Assembly: GCA_039545355.1 (NCBI GenBank)
Contig: BCJJ01000001.1
Span: 2,230,570-2,294,569, forward strand
Direction of reading: 5' to 3'
Source: Trichosporon coremiiforme
Taxonomy: Eukaryota; Basidiomycota; Tremellomycetes; Trichosporonales; Trichosporonaceae
DNA length: 64,000 nucleotides
Of this stretch, positions 41,029 through 52,315 are shown one piece after another. Position 1 is the first letter of the stretch. Each line of letters starts with the position of its first letter. The notes beneath the pieces are model-generated. The model did no database searches, had not been told where the DNA came from, and was given only the letters and a program-made list of their open reading frames with translations. The translations under genes were made by a program, and so were the position numbers.

Positions 41029-42104
41029 CTACTGCGTCTTGTCGACAAGCTCCGTGCGCCCGTTCAGCTTCCACCCGGCCACATCGCGGCGCTTCAGCTC
41101 CTTGAGCCAGATCTGGAAGTTCTTGTCCGTTCCGCAGAGACGGTCAAAGAGGCCTGTCGGGCCAAAGTTCTCCGTGAACGAGTAGTGGTGCCAGTCGTGC
41201 TGCAGCGCATCATACAGCCCGGGGATGTTGTAGTCCGAGTGCGTGCACAGGGTGCCGATCTGGAGCGACGTGAAGAACATGACGGCGAGGGACCAGTGCG
41301 CGTCGCAGAGCCACAGCCCCGCAATGATCGGAAGCAGGTTGGAGAACAGGTGCTCCGTGAGCGTACAGTACGTACTCGCCATGGCGACGGGGGCTTGGAA
41401 CTGGTGGTGCATTTTGTGCACGGACGCGTACCACCGCTTGCTGTGCACGGCGCGGTGGACGAGGAAGAAGCCCGCCTCCTCGAAGAACAGGCACACGAAG
41501 TACGTCCATGTCGTGGTCCAAGCGCCGGGGAGCGGCAGCGTCGAGGGCCGGGGGGCGATGTACGCACTCGCCGCGGACAGCGGCAGGGCCATGAGCAGCT
41601 GGTTCTTGGCGACGACGTAGAAAACCTTCCGGTACTCTTCCCAGGTGATGCGGCGCTGGGGCTGGATCTTGAAGCGCGCAACCATGTTGTGCAGCGTGTC
41701 GTTCATGTCGAAGGCGCAGAAGATCAGTCCCGTCAGCCAATACTGCACCGTCGTGATGCCAAAGATCCACCAGGTGTTGATCTCGAACGGCGTGTAGTTT
41801 GCGTTCAGCCAGCGGTAGAAGTCCTGCCCCCATTGCGACTTGTTGACCCCGATCGTGAGCAGGATCATGCCGAACGTCGGGATCAGGTTGATCAGCGTGT
41901 CGTGGTTCAGGCGCGTCGCCGGGTTCACGGCCCAGGGGTGGTTCTCTGGAGGTCAGCTGGATCCCGGTTGCAGATCTGGTGCAAGTGCCCGAGTGCGTAC
42001 TCACTGCCCTTGTACACCTCCTCCTTGCCGTTCGCTGCGCCATTGCTGTCGTTCCCGAGCTGGCCCTGGATCGGGCTCTCCGCGATGTCGTCGATGGCCA
42101 GCAT
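41029..42104 (-). CDS. Fatty-acid hydroxylase superfamily, ERG25-like C-4 methylsterol oxidase
   Basis: Exons 42104-42005 and 41945-41029 (59-nt intron ending AGCTGACCTCCAG); 338 aa. ER-membrane di-iron oxygenase. Histidine clusters: HRAVH (about residue 195), HKMHH (about 208) and HDWHH (about 285), the HX3H, HX2HH, HX2HH pattern. Four or five hydrophobic segments surround them. HKMHHQFQAPVAMASTY closely follows the C-4 methylsterol oxidase pattern HKxHHxxxAPxxLxxxY, so removal of C-4 methyls in ergosterol synthesis is the best guess. The C-terminus LVDKTQ lacks an obvious KKXX ER signal. A second ERG25-like gene could exist elsewhere, making this a paralogue with another sterol or lipid substrate. 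Confidence 0.85.
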
Positions 42105-45100
42105 TGTCGTGTTGCCGGATGCGTGTGCGTAGTTGACGAAGAGTGCGATGCCAAGATGAATGGTATGTGGATGTGCGGGGACTTAGAGGAGGCGGCGTCG
42201 AGTGTGTGTCCACGAAGGATCCATCGAAGAGGCAAGGATGTCGTCACGAGGGCATTTTTCGACGCCCGGAAACGGGCACGGCGAGTGGTGCGGTGGTCAC
42301 CAGTCGTACGCGCGCCGTACAGCAGTCGGGTGGCGATGCATTTGAACGGGACGGGCCTTGTGCATGCAAGTGTCCGCGTAGAAGAGCAAGGGCAGCGCTG
42401 GAGCGCAGAAGACGCTAACCCGGGCAAGCCGGGTGGGTACCCTACATCCGGACATTGCGGGCCACTTGCGCGTGTCCCATTACCGGGCCTCTTCCGCTCC
42501 ACGTGGTCCATTGGGCTTTGAGAGGAGTTTACCGAGCTAACCGATAGGGTTGGTGGGTCCCCACGGAGAGCGAGGAATTGCCCCCGCCCCCATCCTGCTG
42601 CCGAGGACAGTGCCGGATACGAGATCGAACAACTCGATCGACGGATCGACACTCCCTCGCGCGCTGGCGCTGGTCGTCCGCGAGCGGGTCAGCACTCTGT
42701 CCAACGTGATCAACGTGTACAACGTGGTGTACTGTTATGTGCCCAGGTGGTTGGTGGATGCGCGAGTGCGGAGAAAGATGCGGGCAGAAGACAGAACTCA
42801 AGCGAAAGGAGGGGCGGCAGCGGGTGAGAGGGGGAGGGAGTGTCGTGAATGCCAGAAGAGTGTCGACACGAGTCAAATCCTTCACTCGTAAGCAGGCCTG
42901 CGATTGGGATGGCGTTATGTGAAACGCACCGCACCACATCATTCTCAGCAGCAATCAGCCTGAAGGCGAGTGGGGCGGGCCAGAGGGAGGGGGCACGCGT
43001 TGTCGCGCTTGTTCGGAGGACACAGGCGGAAGGTACCCCGCCAACGGCTTCAGAGGGGGCGGTGGGTGCACGCCGGGCGTAAGGAACATCCCAAGTCCGC
43101 CCCGGAATTTGTACCAATCGTCGTATCAGCGTATCGTGCGCTGCTTCCGTCGTACCTGGCGAAATGCACTGCGGGTGCGCATGCAGGTGCATGCGGGGAC
43201 TATCTCATGCATAGGCTGTATGGACCAGTCAGATGCATAGCTCGACGCCTCCCCCGCTCACGCGGGCGCCATGCACGCCTCCCGGCATTCGCATACCTCG
43301 CCAAGCCACACTCTAGCTACTGACCGTGCGCTGTGTGTCACCGTACTAACCACTATGGAACCTGAAGAAGACAGTTCTGCATTCATCGAGGCTTGCAGGG
43401 CTGACCACCGCCTCAAAGCCTAGAGAACCACGGCGAAACGTGGTCCCGGGAGGTTGAAATTGATCGAGGGATCTCTGGGGTTGGAGGAAACGGGACAGAG
43501 GCCGCAGCCCCCCACGCGGAGGCCTTATCCCCCACCCCGTATCTGCGTTTGTCACGAGGTGTGCCTTTCAGTCCCTCTCTGTGCCTGCCACTGCCGCTCT
43601 TGCCGCAACGATCCTACCGGGAATCATCAATAGCCAGATATCTCTGGCCGTTGAGGCCGATGAGGCCGATCATGGCCGACCGATCCACCAGTCAGATTGC
43701 GCGAGAGACGGAACCGGCGGCTTGACACGGCTTCGGCGGCCAACTTGAGGGGCACACGGATACGATAGAGTTCATCAGGAGCGCACTGAAGCGACATTCC
43801 GTGCGGCGAACGACCACGACGCTGAATTGCATTACTGGAAACACACGCTGGGCGAGCTGGGCGTGAGAGTCTAGTCATGTGAACACATTTTGGCGAGACA
43901 TAGCCAGCCAACGGGTCGTGAACCTTGGCACCGAGACGATTTCAGAGTTGCTTTGAGCGGGGCTTCACCGCCGATCGACTTCTGACATGAGAGCTCGAGC
44001 GGAGACGCAGGAGGAAGAGCAGAACGACGCTGATAGTGGGGGCTGCTCTCGCTCTACTCACTCTTCCTGGGGCAGCTCGGGCTGCTCGGGGTCGGTGTAC
44101 AACCTCAAACTCTAGCTGGGCGGGGCGTGATGCGCTTCCCACTACGTTGTACAGTGTTGTCTCATCCGTCAGGCAGCGCATGCATCCCCGCCGTTGCACC
44201 CACTGCTAAACTGCTCACCCGCTCACCCGCTGCACTAGCTCAAACACACCGAGTGAGCGGCCGGAGCCCATGAATGAGACGAGTGCAAGTGAGTATCGGC
44301 GTTTGTCGAGCTGTGAGTGGACGCTCGGATGCTCGGTCTCTAACGTGCATCGGTGGTTCCGATATCGGACCGGACAGTTCAGACCGACCCTTGGGCGGTG
44401 TGCGTGCTGACCGACAAACCCTCATGCTAGTCGTGCTAAGGCACACCGCATGCACAGGTAAGAACGAGCGTGTGAAGCGAGCAGCAGGGGCTACTTGATG
44501 CCGTGCACGGCGCGGCAGGGGCGGCAGGTCACGGCAGAAGTTTCGATCGGTGGTTGAAAAAGCACTTTACACTTCGCCTTTTACTTACGACGGCTCGCTA
44601 AAGCGTCGCCAAAAGTTCGAATGCTTGTGGGGTCCCGTCCGAACCGGCGGTTAAGCAGCCAAGGCACCCACCACGGCCACCCATCCCTTCTCTCGCTCTC
44701 TCAATGCCCACCTCGCCTCTAACGCCTCTGATGCCGCCAGACCGCCAGACCCGCCAGACCTCGACCGCAGTGCACCCACCCACTTCCACTGCTCTTTGCG
44801 CGCACCTCTGAGCTTATTCTGCCCTGCTGCCGTTCCTTGCCGTTCCTGTCAGCGGCTGCCCGTCCGTCCACACCACTCATCACCGCCGGCTTTCACCAGA
44901 ATCAACACGTTGGACGCCTGCTGACTGGGTCCCCCGCCTCCCCCGCTCGCGACCCTGCGATTCCCCAGAGATGCCCCAGAGCACGCCACGCCAACCACAG
45001 GTCACGGCTTACGCCGGCTCACCCGCCTCACGCCATGGTTACTCTCTCTCTCTCTCACGACGGCTGAGCGGATCGTCGGTCCGGTCTCACACGGGCAGCC

Positions 45101-45188
45101 ACCCTACCCTGCACTCTGCGCCCGCATATACACCATCCACCCTCACACCCTCACACTCTCACACCCTCACACCTCGACCACGATTTCC
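42105..45188. other. Long gene-poor stretch
   Basis: About 3.1 kb. Several frames are open (for example 42710-43192 minus) but their composition is Ser/Pro/His-rich without domain features. No RNA gene or repeat family was recognised. From about 44600 the plus strand turns C/T-rich, leading into the monooxygenase promoter. Confidence 0.45.
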
Positions 45189-45189
45189 A

Positions 45190-45201
45190 GATATATAAGA
45201 C
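45190..45201 (+). promoter_or_regulatory. TATA box of the flavin monooxygenase gene
   Basis: GATATATAAG, about 95 bases before the ATG, followed by a long C/T-rich initiator region. Confidence 0.6.
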
Positions 45202-45291
45202 ACCCCCCCTCTCTTCTCGAGCAGTCTTCTCCCATAGACATTGTCTCTCTCCCCTCCTCGCGTTCGAAGACAGACACCCCCTCCCCCCACA

Positions 45292-47121
45292 ATGACCAAG
45301 AACACCGACGTCCCCGCCGGCTCTGGCACCGCCCTCGAGAAGGCGACCCGCTGGTTCGACGCTCTCCAGAACGCCCTCGACGGCAACGATACGGCTCGCG
45401 CTTCCCAGCTCTTCTGCAAGGAGTCGTACTGGCGCGACCTGATCGCCTTCTCCTGGAACCTGACGACGGTCGAGGGCCCCGAGGGCGTCAAGGACCTGCT
45501 CGACAACACTCTCCCGAATGCCGGCCCGACCAAGTGGAAGGCGACCGAGGCCGACGAGGCCGACGGCGTCGTCACCTCCTGGTTCGAGTTTGAGACCAAG
45601 TACGGCCGCGGATGGGGCATCAACCGTCTCAAGGAGGAGGACGGGCAGCTCAAGTCGTGGACGCTCATCACGTCCATGACCGAGCTGAAGGGACACGAGG
45701 AGCCCAAGGGCACCCGCCGTCCCATGGGTGCCGAGCACGGCGCCAACAAGCACCGCGTGACCTGGAAGGAGAAGAAGGAGCAGGAGGAGAAGAACCTCGA
45801 GACCGGCGAGGAGTCGCCGTATGTCCTCGTCCTCGGTGGTGGCCAGGGTGGTATCGCACTCGGCGCTCGTCTGCGCCAGCTCGGCGTCCCCTCGGTCGTC
45901 ATTGACCGCTCCTCGCGCCCCGGAGACCAGTGGCGCGGCCGCTACAAGTCGCTCTGCCTCCACGACCCGGTCTGGTACGACCACCTTCCCTACATCAAGT
46001 TCCCGGACAACTGGCCCCAGTTCACGCCCAAGGACAAGATTGCCGACTGGCTCGAGTTCTACACCAAGGTCATGGAGGTGCCGTACTGGAGCAACACGAC
46101 GGCGCACAAGGCGACGTACGACCCGAAGGAGAAGCGCTGGGAGGTCCGCGTCACCAAGGACGGCGAGGACCTTGTCCTGCGCCCGACGCAGCTCGTCCTC
46201 GCCACCGGCATGTCGGGCAAGGCCAAGATCCCCACCTTCCCCGGCCAGGACATCTTCAAGGGCGAGCAGCAGCACTCGTCGCAGCACCCCGGCCCCGACG
46301 CTTACCGGGGGAAGAAGGTCGTCGTCGTCGGCTCGAACAACTCGGCCTTCGACATTTGTGGCGCCCTCTGGGAGCACGACGCGGACGTGACCATGATCCA
46401 GCGCTCGTCGACGCTCATCGTCAAGTCCGACTCGCTCATGGACATTGCCCTCGGCGACCTGTACTCTGAGCGCGCCCTCGCGAATGGCATCACGACCGAG
46501 AAGGCCGACCTCATCTTCGCCTCGCTGCCGTACCGCATCATCCACGAGTTCCAGATCCCGACCTACCAGAAGATCCAGGAGAAGGACAAGGGCTTCTACG
46601 ATGCGCTCGCCAAGGCCGGCTTTGACACGGACATGGGCGACGACGGCTCGGGGCTGTTTGTCAAGTACCTCCGCCGCGCTTCGGGTTACTACATTGACGT
46701 CGGTGCCGCCGACCTCGTCGCCGACGGCTCGGTCAAGCTCGCCAAGGGCGAGGTCTCGCACCTGGACGAGGACGGCGTCGTGCTCGCGTCGGGCGAGAAG
46801 CTCCCCGCCGACCTCGTCGTCTACGCGACGGGCTACGGAAGCATGAACCAGTGGGCTGCCGAGCTCATCGACCAGGAGACGGCCGACAAGGTCGGCAAGG
46901 TCTGGGGTCTCGGCTCCAACACCACCCTCGACCCTGGACCGTGGGAGGGCGAGCAGCGCAACATGTGGAAGCCGACGCAGCAGGAGAACCTCTGGTTCCA
47001 CGGCGGTAACCTCCACCAGTCCCGCCACTACTCGCTCTACCTTGCGCTCCAGCTCAAGGCCCGCTACGAGGGCCTCGACACCCCCGTCTACCGCCTCCAG
47101 GAGTCTTACCACAAGAAGTAA
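45292..47121 (+). CDS. Flavin-containing monooxygenase with NTF2-like N-terminal domain
   Basis: 609 aa, intronless. Residues about 15-130 form an NTF2/SnoaL-like alpha+beta domain (ATRWFDALQNALDGND ... FEFETKYGRGWGINRL). Then a flavoprotein monooxygenase: FAD Rossmann motif VLVLGGGQGGIALGARL near 180, FKGEQQHSSQHP near 321 matching the FMO fingerprint FxGxxxH, and NADPH motif VVVVGSNNSAFD near 342; a late YATGYGS strand closes the fold. This two-domain layout is known in fungal and bacterial monooxygenases. A clear TATA box, C/T-rich leader and extreme codon bias (third positions nearly all C or G) point to high expression. The codon bias also creates a 662-codon antisense frame, a shadow. 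Substrate unknown. Confidence 0.9.
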   Translation: MTKNTDVPAGSGTALEKATRWFDALQNALDGNDTARASQLFCKESYWRDLIAFSWNLTTVEGPEGVKDLLDNTLPNAGPTKWKATEADEADGVVTSWFEFETKYGRGWGINRLKEEDGQLKSWTLITSMTELKGHEEPKGTRRPMGAEHGANKHRVTWKEKKEQEEKNLETGEESPYVLVLGGGQGGIALGARLRQLGVPSVVIDRSSRPGDQWRGRYKSLCLHDPVWYDHLPYIKFPDNWPQFTPKDKIADWLEFYTKVMEVPYWSNTTAHKATYDPKEKRWEVRVTKDGEDLVLRPTQLVLATGMSGKAKIPTFPGQDIFKGEQQHSSQHPGPDAYRGKKVVVVGSNNSAFDICGALWEHDADVTMIQRSSTLIVKSDSLMDIALGDLYSERALANGITTEKADLIFASLPYRIIHEFQIPTYQKIQEKDKGFYDALAKAGFDTDMGDDGSGLFVKYLRRASGYYIDVGAADLVADGSVKLAKGEVSHLDEDGVVLASGEKLPADLVVYATGYGSMNQWAAELIDQETADKVGKVWGLGSNTTLDPGPWEGEQRNMWKPTQQENLWFHGGNLHQSRHYSLYLALQLKARYEGLDTPVYRLQESYHKK

Positions 47122-48270
47122 GCGGTACACACACACCACGAAAGCGGCGTGCAGCCGCAGTCAAACTATAGCATTAGGTCCCTTAGGTTCTCTCTAGGTT
47201 CTCAGTTAGTAGTGTCAGAAGTTATGAATCAGATCACGACAAAATTCGGGGCAGCATGTACGACTGAAGAGACGGACGAACTAGTTCACGACGAATGACA
47301 GAAGTCAGCAGTCCAGGTGAGTGTGGGCCGTGACGAGTAGCGCTGACTTGGGGTACTGCAGATGAGTATTGCGAAGCGGACGTGCCCTGGACCGAACCAC
47401 GGCCTGTCGACGATAGACTACAGACTGGAGAGCTCCTCACAAGCCGCGAGCACGGGGCAATGCTTTCCGGTGCATGTGCCATGGCCGATTCACGCCAGAC
47501 CGAGAGCCCTGCACGCCCACTGTCCACTTCGGACAAGACGTGAGCTCCGAGCAAAGTCCGAAACGCCTCGCGATGATTCGCCCCTTTCCTGGTTGGATCG
47601 ACGCCCCCCGCATCCACCCGCCGGCCCCGGCTTTCTCCATACCTCCACCAGTACATCTTGGCTGATCGTCACGAAGTGATCGACATCCCCCCAACTTTAC
47701 TTCCTTCACTAGCTCCACTTCGACTGACCCCGCATGCATGCTACTTCCATGCATGCATTGCCCCCCGTTCTACGCGTGATTCATCTCCAGTTCTCACAAC
47801 GTGCAGCCACAGGAACCTCAACTCGTGACCAGGTGAGGAACACCTACGACGCCACGACAGCCACAATGTGGACCGACGTCGGGAGGAACCGCAGCGACGA
47901 GCGACGCCCAGTGCCTCACACTCTTGCCGACTCCTTTGTGTTCCGAGTCCACACAACCGTTCACTGCAGCGCTGGCACTGGCGCTGGCGCATGCTGGCGC
48001 ACCGTGCGCCCATGCACTGGGTGCCCACCACTGACCAGTTTTCTCACACTGCACACTGATCGATCCTACAACGCTCACCGCTCACTTTCACGCATCAGTT
48101 CAAACGAGTCTCTCAGTAAGTCTGTCCCGACGCCGCAGCTGGTCTTCTGGCGATTCCCCCTGCAGCTGGTCGACAGCCACTGGTGTCCATGCACACCGGC
48201 CCGATGCCGTCACTGTCTCGCCGCCGCCCACTGCTCGCCTTTGCTTCCCTCAAGCTCGCTAACAATAGCC
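47122..48270. other. Intergenic before COX8
   Basis: About 1.15 kb without a gene; GCTGGCGCTGGCGC-type short repeats near 47975-47995. Confidence 0.45.
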
Positions 48271-48705
48271 ATGTCCATGATCCTCCGTGCCGTCCCCCGC
48301 GCCCGCGTCGCCGCCCGCCAGGCGACCCAGGTCCGCGCCGCCCACTTTGAGAACTCGGCCCAGAAGTGAGTTTCCCGCGTGCGAGCAGGGGAGGGCGAGC
48401 GCGTCGTACGTTCGACCCTCTCGACCCTCTCACTCTCTCAACCTTTGACCTCGGATCCCTTGGCTCTCTCGGCCCTTTCGTCCACGAAGGTCGACCTTCT
48501 GGACCTTCTCGACCGTAGACCTCGGATCCCTCGGCCCTCTCGGCTACGCCTCGAGCGCCTCGAGAGCCGCGCTAACATCAGCTGCATCCCCGGTGGAACC
48601 GGCAAGACCGGCATGGCGGTCAAGATGCTCATCTTCTCGACTGTCGGGTGGGGCCTGCCCCTCTTTGCCTGGAAGTACTCCGAGTACAAGGTCAACAACA
48701 ACTAA
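48271..48705 (+). CDS. COX8: Cytochrome c oxidase subunit VIII (mammalian VIIc) homologue
   Basis: Exons 48271-48365 and 48582-48705; 72 aa. Small inner-membrane subunit of complex IV. The N-terminal MSMILRAVPRARVAARQATQ is Arg-rich and uncharged by acids, a mitochondrial presequence; the mature part probably starts near AHFENSAQ. After NCIPGGTGKTGMAVKM comes a single membrane segment, LIFSTVGWGLPLFAWKY, matching the KxGfgaKmxLfxxxGfxLPFxA pattern of Cox8/COX7c. The splice joins AA to C to give N-C-I-P, in place of the usual N-x-P-F. The intron of 216 nt is long for this genome and internally repetitive. Confidence 0.85.
48465..48550 (+). repeat. Diverged direct repeat inside the COX8 intron
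   Basis: GACCTCGGATCCCT(T/C)GGC followed by (T/C)CTCTCGGC occurs twice, about 80 bases apart, surrounded by CTCGACC and CTTCTCGACC variants. Confidence 0.7.
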
Positions 48706-51700
48706 GCTGCGACTCGCAAAGTGAGTAGTAGAGTGGTGGAGCTCAGCGGCGGCGAGGGGCGAGTGGAGCTGCTGCCTTCGACGAGCTCAAGCTGACGCTC
48801 CAGATAAACAGCACGCATAGGCTTAGCATGAAGAGGGGATGCATCGCTGTCAAAGGATGGACGTACTGTCAGAAGAGAAGGGTTCACAGAACTTGGCCGC
48901 CGACGGGAGGGCTTAGGTGGAAGAGGCGCGACCACCGGCTTTGACGACGTGGGTCTCTTGCCGAGAAAAGAGGGCGGAAGATACCGGAGAGGGCAGCGAG
49001 AGGGCGGGCAGCATCGACCGGCCAGCCTGTTGACCGTCAGTGGGAGTGTCCGTCAGAACTATTAGTCGTGAGATACGACACAGAGAGGGCGTGTCCTGAT
49101 GCGAGCATGTCTGGGAGAACTGTGATCGAGAGACATTTGCCCTCACCCCGGAGAGACAGCAGTTCCCCGCGTCACGCATGCCTACTCTTTTCAACCGATT
49201 CTCTGATCAGCCGCCCTGATTCCTTTCTCGCCAGCAGGATGGAGGGATCAGAGGATGCCAGCACAAGAGGAGTCTCAATGCCTCGTGGGCAGCAGTCCGC
49301 TGCTGGAGAAGAAGAAGGGAGGGGTGTGTGATGACAGATCCACGGAAGACCCACATCCACCGACGAGTAAGTCGGAATAAGCAGATGGCCGCTGGTGCGC
49401 GGAATGACGTTCTTCCGCTGACAGGTTACGACGTCGTGGGTGGACTCCCGGATTCATTCTAGCGTGTCTCGGTCCGGCCTCGCTACGACCACGTCCTCCT
49501 CTCAGGCTCTCAGGAGGAATGGATCTGCGCGAGCGCCGCACATGCCCTTCTCGACATGTCGCGTGAATACGCTTCGATATCGGACCGGTGACCATCCCAC
49601 CTCGTTCGGGGAAGCGAATGTGACCATGGCAATCCCGACAAGGGTAGGCAACTGCCACGCTGTTGTGTCATGTATCACGGGCGCGCGGAATGCTGGAGCA
49701 TGGGCTGCGCAAAGAGCAACCCGGTTGGTCCCAGCACTCGGGCGCATACCGCGCGTACCTCCTGCCAGCTCTGCCGGCTGGCGGGCTGACGGGTGGTGAC
49801 GAGAGGTCACGCCATCTCCCTTGTGAGCCCATAACTGCCAACCCTCTGCGCTAAATGACAGCCGCACAGTCCATCTTAGCGTTCATTGAGCAGGGTGCCG
49901 ATCGGCAGCGAGGCGCAGGGAGGATGCGATTCTGAAAAGCCTTGGACTGGATCTCTCTCATCCTCATCGGGTTTGGCTTCGGACAGAGAGATGTCAGAGC
50001 GCTCAGAACATCGTGCCAGTGCTTCTGCGAATCAGAACTACGGTCGTGTAGAAGAGATCTTCGGTGAACTAGGCTCGTGTCTTGTGTTTGATCGCCTCAC
50101 GGGAATGGAAGACGTGGACCTGGAGTGGGGGCATGGGGGTGATCTACCGGGCATGTACACACTCGTAGTCTCTTCCTGGCGCACTTCGATCGAAGCTGGT
50201 TCCGAGAGCCGAGAGCCAATAGCCGTACACCGGCGGGCCTTCTAGTCCACAGTCTGGAAAACTGCGCAGCCCCGAATCCGGCTACCTGTGTGCACCAGAA
50301 TAGGGAAGAAGGACACAGATCCACAGAGATGGGCGGATGGGCGCATCAACGCAAGTCCGCGGCTGATCGTTGACATCGGTGCAATCGGGTGCGTGTGGGC
50401 AATCCCTTCTAGTCTCCAGCCTCCTAGTCTCTGTCTTCCTCGGGCGCAGGCGTCTTCCTTGCGTACCTTCCTCATAGACCGCTTCCTCTTCGGACACACT
50501 GCCCTTCGCACTCCTCCTTCATCAGCGTAGCGCGTGTATAATGTTAGAACGAGTTAGTCCGATCAAGCTCATGTTAGCAGTCAAGTTAGTCCGCAATGTG
50601 CCTAATCCTCTCGAACCGGTCCGAGGATACTGTGATCAATGTGCCAATCCCTCGAGCCGGTCCGAGGATCCCAGCCTCTCGAACGGATGCTGGTTGGTGC
50701 AAGTCTGTTATCGCTGCAGAGCATGCAAGCGAGGTACTGGAATGTTGGAAATCCTTCGTCCCCGCCTAGCGAGACAGCGGAAACATTAGGAACAGCATTA
50801 ACAGCAGGTACGAAAGGACGTAAGAAACGTCGGTTCGGTGTATCGTCGGAAAGACTCACGACCCGATCGTGTGCTGGGCCTTTTGCTGGGGGATGTGGGA
50901 TGTGGGATCGGCACGTTCGGTCGATGCTCCAGTCAGCTCGCAGAGAAGCAGAGAGGCACGTTCATGAGCCAGTAGACGGTCGTGTCGTGTGCCCCTCAGA
51001 GAGAGATGTAACGTAAGAACCGACGGATGCAGAGTGGCCAGAAGGGGGCCGCTTCCACCAGTGCACCAGTGTCGGGCGCAGTAGTCAGCATAGTCAGCTG
51101 AGACCGACGAGTAGAGTTCGGGACGGGCGCAGAAAGACACGGCCCAGAACATTCAGACTACGCAGACATGCCGCTGGCGCGCTGGCGAGGGTGAGCGGCG
51201 AGACAAGGCTGAGCGCAAAGGACAAGAATGATTTGTCACAAAGCTTATTCCCAGCCGGTGCCAGCCAGTGCCTGGTGTTTGGTGTCTCGAAGGCAAAGCC
51301 AGATCCAGAGTCACCGGTCGCCGCAAGTCGCTTGCCGCACCCCACTCCGCAGGCTGCACGGTCTCACTAGCCATACGCCCAGCGCCCAGCCCGGCGCCAC
51401 CGCGCATCACTACAGCTCACGCGCTCTCTCATCATCGATGATCATCGGGCAAGAGTGCAGCTTCGCATCATACGACGGCCACAGGCTGGGTATTGACGAT
51501 CGTTGTCGCTGTGGAATCTGTAAAAGAGAGGAGAGGGAGGACCAAGAAACGGCCCAGTCGCAGGATCGCAACATACGACCATGTGTAAATATATGGGCTC
51601 AGGTAGGGTCAGGACTCTAGGACGGTTGTGCAATGCCGGGTTAAAGTGCGCCCGCCCTACCCCTACCCTTAGTCCCCCTACTGTACTCGTCTGCAAGGCA

Positions 51701-52315
51701 TGCAGGTCTGATGCATGCATGGCCATTGCAACACGCACGCGCCAAGCGATGTGACCCTCAATGCTCGCTTCAGGTAGAGCGTGCAAGACCTGACGACGGG
51801 GCGATGCAGTTTTTTTCAAGCCAGGTAATACCAGCGGCCAATCCAGGGCTTGAAGGGGGCGAAGGGGATAGGCGGGAGGACAGGTGACCGGGGGCAGGTG
51901 GTTAGGACGCCTATCGGTGGGGGAGTGCGCCTCATGACGTGCTGTTGGGTGATATCAGGCCCCTTATCAAATCAGAGGCCGGCATTCCCTGTCCCATGCC
52001 TATACACTGGACACCGATCCCAGGTCTATCTAACTCTCACCTGACACAGACACCATGTACACACCCAGCACAGCCAGTACAGCCGTACCGCCTTACCATG
52101 CATGCATGCACCCACCTACCTGCACCCACCCACCTCCAGACCAAGGTGCAAGCTAGTCTCGTGCGCTCTCTGAAAATCTCCCCTCCCCCCTTTCCTCGTC
52201 CAACCACATCCACACACACACACACACGCCCTCCATCTCATAAATACAGTCAACAGGCAATCGTACTCCCCTCCACACAACACCCACACCCACCCACCGA
52301 ACGAACGCCACCACC
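48706..52315. other. Long gene-poor stretch before the permease
   Basis: About 3.6 kb. No frame resembles a protein family. Near 50597-50685 a 40-base phrase with CCGGTCCGAGGAT is directly repeated. The last 250 bases are C/A-rich with a CATAAATAC box near 52237, a plausible permease promoter. Confidence 0.45.
52211..52227 (+). repeat. (CA)n microsatellite
   Basis: About eight CA units in the permease promoter region. Confidence 0.85.

Noticed and set aside
42710..43192. Minus-strand frame of 160 codons
   Set aside because: No hydrophobic core, no domain, no coding-like codon pattern.
45151..47139. Minus-strand open frame of 662 codons
   Set aside because: Exactly antisense to the codon-biased flavin monooxygenase; Leu/Val/Arg/Glu-rich composition is that of a shadow frame.
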